Source: Aquificota bacterium
GTDB lineage: Bacteria; Thermosulfidibacterota; Thermosulfidibacteria; Thermosulfidibacterales; B14-G1
Direction of reading: 5' to 3'
Length of the DNA stretch: 64,000 nucleotides
NCBI GenBank assembly: GCA_015486015.1
Contig: WFSL01000027.1
Span: 1 to 64,000 of the forward strand
The notes under the pieces were generated by a model. The model did not search any database. It was given only the letters and a program-made list of their open reading frames with translations, and was not told where the DNA came from. Positions 57,558 through 64,000 of the stretch are shown in pieces (position 1 is the stretch's first letter; the number at the start of each line of letters is the position of its first letter). The position numbers and the translations under genes are program-made.

Positions 57558-57586
57558 TTGACAAAACTGAAGAAATAGGTTATGCC
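57558..57586 (+). promoter_or_regulatory. Possible promoter for the small ORF and acetate transporter
   Basis: -35 TTGACA (57558-57563), 17-bp spacer, weak -10 TATGCC (57581-57586). It is preceded by an A-tract (57546-57554) that could act as an UP element. Confidence 0.4.
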
Positions 57587-57628
57587 CCTTCAAAAGCTGT
57601 TTGCTCTTTCTGAGAAAGGAGGTGAGTT

Positions 57629-57821
57629 ATGGATGATGAGGAATTATTGCAGCCTTTTGTGCGTGCGTCCAATGGTGGGGGATCCTTTGTCGATTTTTTG
57701 TTATAACGAAGGTCCATACTTGTGTGTGACACGTGGCCCTCCTTATAGGGACAAGTCATTTTATCTGCTGGATGGGAGGTTGTATTGGTATAAGTACTTA
57801 GATCAAATTGCGATAGAATAG
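57629..57821 (+). pseudogene. Frameshifted small gene of about 63 codons upstream of the acetate transporter
   Basis: An ATG at 57629 with an ideal ribosome binding site (AAAGGAGGTGA) opens MDDEELLQPFVRASNGGG, but this frame stops at 57706 after 25 codons. A +1 shift in the T6 run (57694-57699) continues into an open frame of about 40 codons (NEGPYLCVTRGPPYRDKSFY and on) that stops at 57821, 11 bp before the next gene. Either a real single-base insertion has broken the gene, or a sequencing error or programmed frameshift is at work. I recognise no family. It is probably co-transcribed with the transporter. Confidence 0.5.
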
Positions 57822-57832
57822 AGGAGGTAAAA

Positions 57833-58351
57833 ATGGAGCATATGGCACATGTAGCAATGAATACCCTTATTTGGGAAGCAGCAATAATGTTGTGGATAAT
57901 TGGATTGGTTGAGCTGGGTGTGGATAAGCGGCATGACCCAAAGGATTTTGGGTGGGTGTTGCTTACAGGTGGTTTGATGGAAACGGTGGCGATGTGCTTC
58001 CTCATTGGTGCTGGGGATATGTTTGGGGCCACCGCCGCCGCCGCATTCATACTCCTCCTTTGGGTGTTGGGTGTAGGTTTAGTGACTGGCACAAACCGTG
58101 CTGTCCAGAATCATGCGATATGGTTTACTGGCTTCTATTTCTTGGGGGCCACCATATTCACTGCTTCTCACCATCTTGTGTTTTTGAGCTTTATGCTTGG
58201 CATTTTGGTACCCCTCACGTGGCTTCTCTCACTGGCAAACTATACAGGGATACATGGTTTGGCTAAAATCGGAGGGTTCTTATCGGCAGTGGATGGGATC
58301 CTGTTCTTTATATGGGCCTTATCAACAGCTATTGGTCATCATCTGCCTTAG
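57833..58351 (+). CDS. GPR1/FUN34/YaaH-type acetate transporter-like membrane protein
   Basis: 172 residues with five or six hydrophobic TM segments. GGLMETVAMCFLIGAGDMFGATA matches the FGATAF-type motif of the family (SatP/YaaH); GFYFLGATIFTAS and AKIGGFLSAVDGILFFI match later helices. The N-terminal NPAPLG motif is absent, so it is a divergent member; the AmiS/UreI family is the other possibility. The ribosome binding site is AGAGGAGGTAAAA. It is followed by a strong bidirectional terminator. Confidence 0.6.
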   Translation: MEHMAHVAMNTLIWEAAIMLWIIGLVELGVDKRHDPKDFGWVLLTGGLMETVAMCFLIGAGDMFGATAAAAFILLLWVLGVGLVTGTNRAVQNHAIWFTGFYFLGATIFTASHHLVFLSFMLGILVPLTWLLSLANYTGIHGLAKIGGFLSAVDGILFFIWALSTAIGHHLP

Positions 58352-58382
58352 AAGTGTACCAACTTTTTCTAATACGTTACCC

Positions 58383-58410
58383 TATGTAGGCCCCCACGGG
58401 GGCCTACATA
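58383..58410. terminator. Bidirectional terminator between the transporter and galT
   Basis: Perfect 12-bp stem TATGTAGGCCCC/GGGGCCTACATA with a CACG loop, followed by ATTTTATTT on the plus strand. It can end both converging transcripts. Confidence 0.85.
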
Positions 58411-58418
58411 ATTTTATT

Positions 58419-59453
58419 TCATAGCTTTATTCTTATATTCCTCAATTCTTCTGCTGCCACCTCTGGGGGGGTGGGATTGATGTAAAAGCCTGTGCCCCAT
58501 TCGAAGCCTGCTATTCTGGTCAGCCTGGGGATAAGCTCGATATGCCAGTGATAGTCATACTCAATGGTGCCCCAGTAATGGGGCTTGCCGGGGCGAGGAG
58601 TGAGAGAGGGACAGGTATGAAGGACAAAGTTATAGGGGGGATCGTTAAGCGTGAGCTTTATGCGCAGTAGCATGTCCTTCAAGGCCCTGGCCAAGACCAG
58701 AAGCTCATCGTCGGCGAGAAGGGCAAAGTCGTGGCGATGCTTCAATGGGAAGAGCCATGTTTCAAAGGGGAAGGAAGAAGCGAATGGGGTCCAGAGCATA
58801 TAGTCACTGTCTGCCTTTACCACCCTTTTACCTATGGCGAGCTCTTGTTTGATGATATCGCAAAAGATACATCTCTCTTTTTTGAGATAGTGTTCTTGGG
58901 CCGTCTTCAGCTCCTGGATCACGATAAATGGGGTTACAGGGGTGGCGATGATTTGGCTATGGGAATGGGAGATGGATGCCCCTGCTGCTGCCCTATGGTT
59001 CTTGAAAACCAGGATGTAACGGAAACGCTTATCCTGCCTCAAATCCCTGATCCGTTCCCTGTAAGCCAACAATACGTCTCTGATCTCCTCTACCGAGAGG
59101 TCGGCCAGGGAACGGTCATGGTCGGGATTTTCTATCACCACCTCATGGGCCCCTATACCCGCCATCCTGTCAAAGATACCTACCCCCTCCCTTTGCAGTT
59201 CCCCTTCTATGCGCAGGGCAGGGTATTTGTTTGGGGTGACCCTAACACTCCAGCCCGGGGTATTGGGGAGAGATCCTGGGGGACGTATGGCGAAGACCTC
59301 TGGTGGGGTTTTATCTTCATTGCCATAGCAGAAAGGGCAGACATGGAGGTGCCTCTCTTCTTCAGGGATCTGATAATCTTTGGGCCTCCTTGCCCTTTCC
59401 ACGGCTATAATTACAGTCCTGTGCCTAATGGGGTCCATCCTCAGCTCTGGCAT
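58419..59453 (-). CDS. galT: Galactose-1-phosphate uridylyltransferase
   Basis: 344 residues. Zinc-binding CPFCYGNED, nucleotide contact VTPNKYPALR, the active-site motif GASISHSHSQIIATP (His-X-His), and a C-terminal half with HTCPSLTPRPGKPHYWGTIEYDYHWHIEL. It transfers UMP from UDP-glucose to galactose-1-phosphate; some relatives act on other sugar phosphates or ADP-glucose. 2 bp after the GH57 gene, which suggests a role with starch- or glycogen-type sugars. Confidence 0.9.
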   Translation of the reverse strand: MPELRMDPIRHRTVIIAVERARRPKDYQIPEEERHLHVCPFCYGNEDKTPPEVFAIRPPGSLPNTPGWSVRVTPNKYPALRIEGELQREGVGIFDRMAGIGAHEVVIENPDHDRSLADLSVEEIRDVLLAYRERIRDLRQDKRFRYILVFKNHRAAAGASISHSHSQIIATPVTPFIVIQELKTAQEHYLKKERCIFCDIIKQELAIGKRVVKADSDYMLWTPFASSFPFETWLFPLKHRHDFALLADDELLVLARALKDMLLRIKLTLNDPPYNFVLHTCPSLTPRPGKPHYWGTIEYDYHWHIELIPRLTRIAGFEWGTGFYINPTPPEVAAEELRNIRIKL

Positions 59454-59455
59454 CT

Positions 59456-61426
59456 CTATTCTCCTTCCCTTATGGAGACATTGGCCCTAGTGCCTCTCAG
59501 TAGCAACAAGAAACCCGTGCCCTGATATATGCGGTCGAAACCCCCTTCAGATTGGGACACGGTGAAAAAGGGCACCTGCCACAGTGTAGCCTCTCCTTCT
59601 ACTTTGAGCACTACTGGGGAGGGAAGGGAGGGATCCAAACAGCTCCATTCCTCTATTGGGCCCCAGTCTCTCGCCTCTGTGGCAGGGAGTGATGTATTAC
59701 CTACAGAGACCCTTGCCTCCTGCGCCCATGGCATGTGAAGGTTGATCTCTACCGCGAGCAGCCAATCCTGGGAGAAGCCCCATTTGTATTGGCATAGGAG
59801 TCCGTCTTTCAACCTGTAGACCTTTTCTATGAAGCCCCAGTCCCCCCTTGCATGCATCTTTGCAGATGAGGAACTGATAGGTGAATGGCGGTAGGGCTGA
59901 TCTCCCAGCCTCTTCCCCTGCAGTCTCCCCCGTTGCCAGTCTTCTATGGTTTCTCCTGGCATTATGAGGCTGTCTAAGAAGCTGTAACGGGGCAGGGGAT
60001 CGTAGATCAGGTCTTCTTTGGGGGGATGTTTGGCCCGTTTATGGATACTGGGGGTCCCCTCTTCCTCTTCTCCCTCCATACCTCTATGATAATGTTCGAA
60101 TCGCCTGGCCAAGGTATCGGTGATGTTTACTCCTGGGAGGCGGAGGTCCAGTTCCACCAAGGCGCCCCCATAAGAAGGTTTGATCACGGCGAGGTACTCG
60201 GTATTGGAGAGTACAAGCTCTTCGTAACCGTCTGCATCCATATCCCCACGCCATTCGTAGCACAGGGCCTCTTTACTGAGGCGCTCGGCCTCCAGGAGAT
60301 GATGGAACACGGATCGCCTTAAGTGTGGAAGATAGATGCCGCCAAAGATGCCATGCCAGTATGCATCATTACATTGGGCCTTGTACAGGGCCCTTTTAGC
60401 CTCTCCCTTCTTCTTGAGTCTTTTACTTGTCCAAATCATCCTTTTGTGCATGTGATTGGCTTCTGGGTACTTTATCAGGAAGTGCTTCCATATCCCTCCC
60501 CGGATGTACGGCCGGTACCGCTCCCAATCGCCCCGCCTCTTTAGCTCTTCTACAATCCTATGAAACTCTGAGGCCTGAGGAGCAGGAAGGCTCCACTCTC
60601 CCATTTCAAGGTAGGAGGCCGTAGGGAGATAGGCCCTCCCTTGGGGTGGGTGTTTATCCATAAACGAAGAAAAAGTGCGGGTCTTGAGCCATGTGGCAGA
60701 GGCTAAGGCATTTAAGAACCTATTCAGCCATCCTTCTTTGTACACCCAGTCATGGGTCCCAGGCCAGACCCCGAACTTCTCAGCGTCGTCATAAAGGATG
60801 GCACCTGGCCCAGGGCAATCTTTCAGGTATTCCATTACCTGCTTTACAGGTCTAAAGGGCACCAAGTACCGGAGGCGCTCGCTAATGGGGAAGATGGCCA
60901 TGGTCTTTCCCCCTTCCTCTGTGAGAAAGTAACCCCCCAACTTCTCCTGAGGCACCCCAGCACAGAGGAAGTGGTAGTCGTCCACCAGTACGTATCGGAT
61001 TCCAGACTCTATGAGCCCAGGCAGTATCTGGGGTTCCCACACCCTTTCTGTGAGCCATAGACCCTGGGGACGCACCCCCCATTTGGTTTTCACATATTCT
61101 ATGGACATCTCTATTTGGCCCAGTTGGTCTTCAGGGGGAATAGAGGCCAGGACAGGTTCGTAGAATCCACTTACCTGTATCTCTAACTGCCCCCTTTCCA
61201 CCATCTCGCCTATCCAGTCCAGGAAGTAGGGCCTTTCTTTCTCTATCCATTCCCAAAGGGGTCCGCTGTAGTGGAGGGAGAAGGCAAATTCTGGATGTGC
61301 CCTCATCGCTTCTATGAATGGTTTGTATGCCCTTTCGAAGGCCCCCTCTATCACCCATGGGAGGTTCCCCTGGGGTTGGTGACCATGTACCCCAAAGAGG
61401 AAGAGGATCTCATTGTCCCCTTCCAC
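59456..61426 (-). CDS. GH57 4-alpha-glucanotransferase/alpha-amylase-type enzyme
   Basis: 656 residues, like Thermococcus 4-alpha-glucanotransferase (659). HGHQPQGN is GH57 motif 1; the nucleophile is E127 in LWLTERVWEPQ (E123 in the Thermococcus enzyme); the acid/base is at D213/D214 in AILYDDAEKFGVWPG (D214 there). PTASYLEMGEW is another conserved region. The C-terminal beta-sandwich domain starts at about 390. It transfers or hydrolyses alpha-1,4-glucan chains. No signal peptide, so it acts in the cytosol. It overlaps the nucleotidyltransferase gene by 17 bp. Confidence 0.88.
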   Translation of the reverse strand: MEGDNEILFLFGVHGHQPQGNLPWVIEGAFERAYKPFIEAMRAHPEFAFSLHYSGPLWEWIEKERPYFLDWIGEMVERGQLEIQVSGFYEPVLASIPPEDQLGQIEMSIEYVKTKWGVRPQGLWLTERVWEPQILPGLIESGIRYVLVDDYHFLCAGVPQEKLGGYFLTEEGGKTMAIFPISERLRYLVPFRPVKQVMEYLKDCPGPGAILYDDAEKFGVWPGTHDWVYKEGWLNRFLNALASATWLKTRTFSSFMDKHPPQGRAYLPTASYLEMGEWSLPAPQASEFHRIVEELKRRGDWERYRPYIRGGIWKHFLIKYPEANHMHKRMIWTSKRLKKKGEAKRALYKAQCNDAYWHGIFGGIYLPHLRRSVFHHLLEAERLSKEALCYEWRGDMDADGYEELVLSNTEYLAVIKPSYGGALVELDLRLPGVNITDTLARRFEHYHRGMEGEEEEGTPSIHKRAKHPPKEDLIYDPLPRYSFLDSLIMPGETIEDWQRGRLQGKRLGDQPYRHSPISSSSAKMHARGDWGFIEKVYRLKDGLLCQYKWGFSQDWLLAVEINLHMPWAQEARVSVGNTSLPATEARDWGPIEEWSCLDPSLPSPVVLKVEGEATLWQVPFFTVSQSEGGFDRIYQGTGFLLLLRGTRANVSIREGE

Positions 61427-63932
61427 TCTTGGCCTCCTCCTTCCATTCTTCCACCAAGGACTGGTATCTCCCCAAAAGCTCTAAGGCCTCTCCTTCTTCC
61501 TTTGCCTCTGCAAAGAGATGGAAGACGGGCTTCACCTGGTCTGGCAATAGGAGGATCCATGATCCAGAGGGGAAGAATATCTTGATGCCATCAATGAAGG
61601 AGGCTTCCTTGTCAGCAGCCTCACTGCTCAATTGTCGCATGATTGTGCCTTTGAACTCCCATGGACAGGGAACCTCCTTATGTAGGTAGGCGCTTGAAGG
61701 CAGTCTCGCTCTGGCTTGGCTGAGGGAAAGATTGCCCTTGGCCATCATCTCTAAGGTGTTAGCAAGGGCAAAGAGGGCATCATAGACATAGTGGAAACGC
61801 GGAAAGATGAAGCCTCCTTCCAGCGATGCACCCATCACCACCTTTCCTTTCCTACAGGCCTCCACAATGCTTCGTGGTCCCTGGGGAACCCGATATAGGG
61901 TGAAGCCTGCCTGGACCGCTGCCTCTTCCAGCACGGATGGGGCTGCCATGGGTACCACTATGGTCCCAGGATCGCCCGCGGCTACTGTCAGTGCAGCCAT
62001 CCCCATGAGGGCCTCCACTCCCTGATACACCTTTCCCTTTTCATCTACCAGGATAAGCTCTTCCCCAGAGGGGGATATCCTGAACCCTCCCTGTGCCTCT
62101 AAGGCCACTACGATCTTGGAGAGGGCCTCTAAGGAATCTGTGGTCCCTCGGGTCTCATTGAGGGCACGTTCTTCTAAGTATGCATTGATCCCTACCACAT
62201 CGCACCCCATTTCCCCCAGTATTTCTGGAAGGATGGTGCTGGATGGGCCATGGGCGAAGTCCACTACAATCCGGAAATGGGCCTCTTTTATGGCTTCCCT
62301 GTTTAGGGCTTTTAGGAAGCCCTCCCGATAGAAGTCCACCACCTTGGGCATCTCCAATATACCCCCTGGCTCTGAGGGGTGGACCCTACGAAAGTCCTCC
62401 CTTGAGAATATCCTTTCTATCCCTTTTTCTTGAGATGTGGAAATGCTGAGTCCTTCTGTGTCGTAGAAACAGATCTCCGTCATGGAGGGATTTTCCCGAG
62501 ACTGGCGAAACACTACCCCTCCCACCTCTCCAAAGGACTGGAGCTTATAGCGGAGCACAGGTTCAGAGATGAGGCGCAGATCCTTCACATGAACACCTGC
62601 GGAGAGCACACCACCTATGAATGCCCTCTTGAGCATGCGAGAGGCCCTAAAGGCATCTCTCCCTGTGAGGATGGATGCATTTTTGGGAATGGTGGATCCA
62701 TAGGCTACCCCCAACTTGGCGACAAACTCTGGGGTGAGGTCCATATTTGTAATGCCTGTGACCCTGGAGCTCTCGAAGAGGCGTCTCTTCCATTTCTCCC
62801 CCCAGATGAGATTGTCGGTGAGGACCGAGCCCTCCTCCAGCATCTTGTTGGGCCAGATCATTACCCCTTCCTTTACCACTACCCCAGCACCCAGGGAGCA
62901 ACCCTCGGCTACCACTGCCCCCTTTTCCACCTCTGAGCCCGCTCCTACCTTCACGCTGTTGCACACCACTGCCCCTGCCATATGGACCCCTTCTTCCAAC
63001 AACACATTGTCCCAGATCACGCTGTCCTGCGCCTTAGTATGGGGGCCTATGAAGCAGTTGCTTCCTATCACACAATTTCTCATAAAGGCCTTATCCCCTA
63101 TACGGGTGTTGTTTCCTATGATCACTGCTCCCTCGAATCTTATATTCTCCCCCAAGGATACCTCGTTACCCACGCGTACGTCTCTGCCCACTAGGTCCAG
63201 CTTGTGCCCGGGGATCTCTATTCTTACCTTTCCATCGAAGGCATCGTTATGGGCCTGTCGGTAAGACTCGGGGTCACCAATGTCCCTCCAGTATCTCTTG
63301 CTGTGGAACCCAAACAACGGTTTCCCCTCTCTCAATAGCGCAGGGAACAGGTCTCTGCTAAAGTCAAATTCCTCGTCCTCTGGGATCCACTCTAAGACCT
63401 GGGGCTCCAACATATAAACCCCTGTGTTTATCGTGTCGCTGAAGACCTCCCCCCATCCCGGTTTTTCCAGGAACTTGACTACACGTCCCTCTCTGTCAGT
63501 GATCACCACACCAAACTGAAGGGGGTTTACCACGGAGACCAGACCTAAGGTAACCCATGCCCCCTTCTCTGCATGGTAGTTCGCAAAAGCAGTGAGATCC
63601 ATGTCGGTGAGGAGGTCCCCAGAGATCACGAGGAAGGATTCGTTTAGATAGTCTTGAGCAGCCTTCACTGCCCCGGCAGTGCCCAGGTCCTTGGCTGGAG
63701 TGATGTATGTAATCTGTACCCCCCATTCATGGCCATCGCTAAAGTAGTCTTTGATCACCTGGGGCTGAAAATAAAGTAGAAGTACCAATTCAGAGAACCC
63801 GTGCCTCCTCAAGAGCCGCACAATATGTTCCATAATGGGGGCATTCATTAGAGGAAGCATGGGTTTTGGGAGGGAAGAGGTCAGGGGGCGTATACGGGTG
63901 CCAAAACCCCCTGCCATGATTACAGCCTTCAT
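61410..63932 (-). CDS. Sugar-nucleotidyltransferase fused to a degenerate phosphomannomutase domain
   Basis: 840 residues. Residues 1-235 are an NTP-transferase (MKAVIMAGGFGTRIRPLTSS, LPKPMLP, ISGDLLTDMDL). Residues about 250-380 are left-handed beta-helix hexapeptide repeats (IIGNNTRIGDKAFMRNC). Residues about 390-830 resemble a phosphomannomutase, but its signatures are eroded: the phosphoserine loop (TASHNP normally) reads FRQSRENP near 475, and the metal DGDxDR loop reads SPSGEELILVDEKG near 620. The first part probably makes GDP-mannose or another NDP-sugar. RBS GGGAGGGG at 9 nt. In an operon with GH57 and galT. Confidence 0.87.
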   Translation of the reverse strand: MKAVIMAGGFGTRIRPLTSSLPKPMLPLMNAPIMEHIVRLLRRHGFSELVLLLYFQPQVIKDYFSDGHEWGVQITYITPAKDLGTAGAVKAAQDYLNESFLVISGDLLTDMDLTAFANYHAEKGAWVTLGLVSVVNPLQFGVVITDREGRVVKFLEKPGWGEVFSDTINTGVYMLEPQVLEWIPEDEEFDFSRDLFPALLREGKPLFGFHSKRYWRDIGDPESYRQAHNDAFDGKVRIEIPGHKLDLVGRDVRVGNEVSLGENIRFEGAVIIGNNTRIGDKAFMRNCVIGSNCFIGPHTKAQDSVIWDNVLLEEGVHMAGAVVCNSVKVGAGSEVEKGAVVAEGCSLGAGVVVKEGVMIWPNKMLEEGSVLTDNLIWGEKWKRRLFESSRVTGITNMDLTPEFVAKLGVAYGSTIPKNASILTGRDAFRASRMLKRAFIGGVLSAGVHVKDLRLISEPVLRYKLQSFGEVGGVVFRQSRENPSMTEICFYDTEGLSISTSQEKGIERIFSREDFRRVHPSEPGGILEMPKVVDFYREGFLKALNREAIKEAHFRIVVDFAHGPSSTILPEILGEMGCDVVGINAYLEERALNETRGTTDSLEALSKIVVALEAQGGFRISPSGEELILVDEKGKVYQGVEALMGMAALTVAAGDPGTIVVPMAAPSVLEEAAVQAGFTLYRVPQGPRSIVEACRKGKVVMGASLEGGFIFPRFHYVYDALFALANTLEMMAKGNLSLSQARARLPSSAYLHKEVPCPWEFKGTIMRQLSSEAADKEASFIDGIKIFFPSGSWILLLPDQVKPVFHLFAEAKEEGEALELLGRYQSLVEEWKEEAKSGRGQ

Positions 63933-63934
63933 TC

Positions 63935-64000
63935 TTATGTACCCCTCCCATACTTCTTCAGGAGCCTTTTTACCTCCTCTTTGAGTTCGGTAAGGTCTGA
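63935..64000 (-). CDS. C-terminal end of a gene cut by the window edge
   Basis: 21 codons and TAA, reading SDLTELKEEVKRLLKKYGRG, an amphipathic charged helix. The stop lies 2 bp before the next gene's ATG, so the two are co-transcribed. Too short to identify. Confidence 0.5.
   Translation of the reverse strand, partial: SDLTELKEEVKRLLKKYGRGT

Overview
The window is one contiguous stretch of bacterial chromosome, about 55% GC by eye and densely coded on both strands. Genes sit in short operons joined by 1-20 bp overlaps (ATGA, GTGA, TAATG). Arginine is mostly AGG/AGA, and ribosome binding sites are strong GGAGG types. MinD/ferredoxin ATPases beside NifX proteins, HslUV, XerC plus XerD, a PSP1/RicT protein, HD-GYP signalling, GH57 enzymes, a FadN-FadA-FadE set and a RAYT transposase together suggest a thermophilic or anaerobic member of the Desulfobacterota (former Deltaproteobacteria) or a neighbouring phylum. 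That placement is an inference from gene content only. No rRNA, prophage or CRISPR array is visible.

Layout. 1-2915 (minus): a MerR regulator fused to a NifX-like domain, a second NifX-like protein and two MinD-type ATPases with inserted ferredoxin domains, probably an Fe-S or metal-cofactor system. 2916-5364: repeat-rich DNA with a mini-element whose end matches the RAYT element further on, four short direct repeats, and an orphan Wzz-like gene. 5365-11159: FAD oxidoreductase, M23 peptidase, QueD, HAD phosphatase, metallo-hydrolase, CoA-transferase. 11602-16662: PAS/GAF/HD-GYP sensor, ribulose-phosphate epimerase, divergent EF-G. 16666-17719: intact RAYT element with perfect 27-bp terminal inverted repeats. 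17729-17886: tRNA-Cys and tRNA-Gly. 18033-23460 (plus): PpiD-like foldase, pyrR, pyrB, tsaE, UbiA-type prenyltransferase, response regulator.

23041-29216 (minus): yicC, gmk, xerC, hslV, hslU, a PilT-like protein without its ATP-binding motifs, and a site-2 protease that runs antisense into the response regulator. 29340-33180: xerD, then alr, cobD, cobS. 33239-39368: a TetR-controlled beta-oxidation operon (fadN, fadA, acyl-CoA dehydrogenase) with matching operators at both promoters. 39389-44783 (minus): pgi, prmC, murA, purine permease, a short PrmA-like methyltransferase. 44898-50640 (plus): serS, holB, ricT, metG, tatD. 50786-57471: IclR regulator facing an operon of an acid-CoA-ligase-like protein, an alpha-oxoamine synthase, a YghO-like GNAT protein, trxB, an S4 protein and pdxA. 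57629-58351: a frameshifted small gene and an acetate-transporter-like protein. 58419-64000 (minus): galT, a GH57 glucanotransferase, a nucleotidyltransferase/phosphomannomutase fusion and the tail of another gene.

The best candidates for undescribed biology are the MerR-NifX fusion with an internal translation start, the acid ligase / oxoamine synthase / GNAT cluster (a possible amino-ketone or ceramide-like lipid route, or a biotin-related one), and the PilT-like pseudo-ATPase in the hslVU operon.
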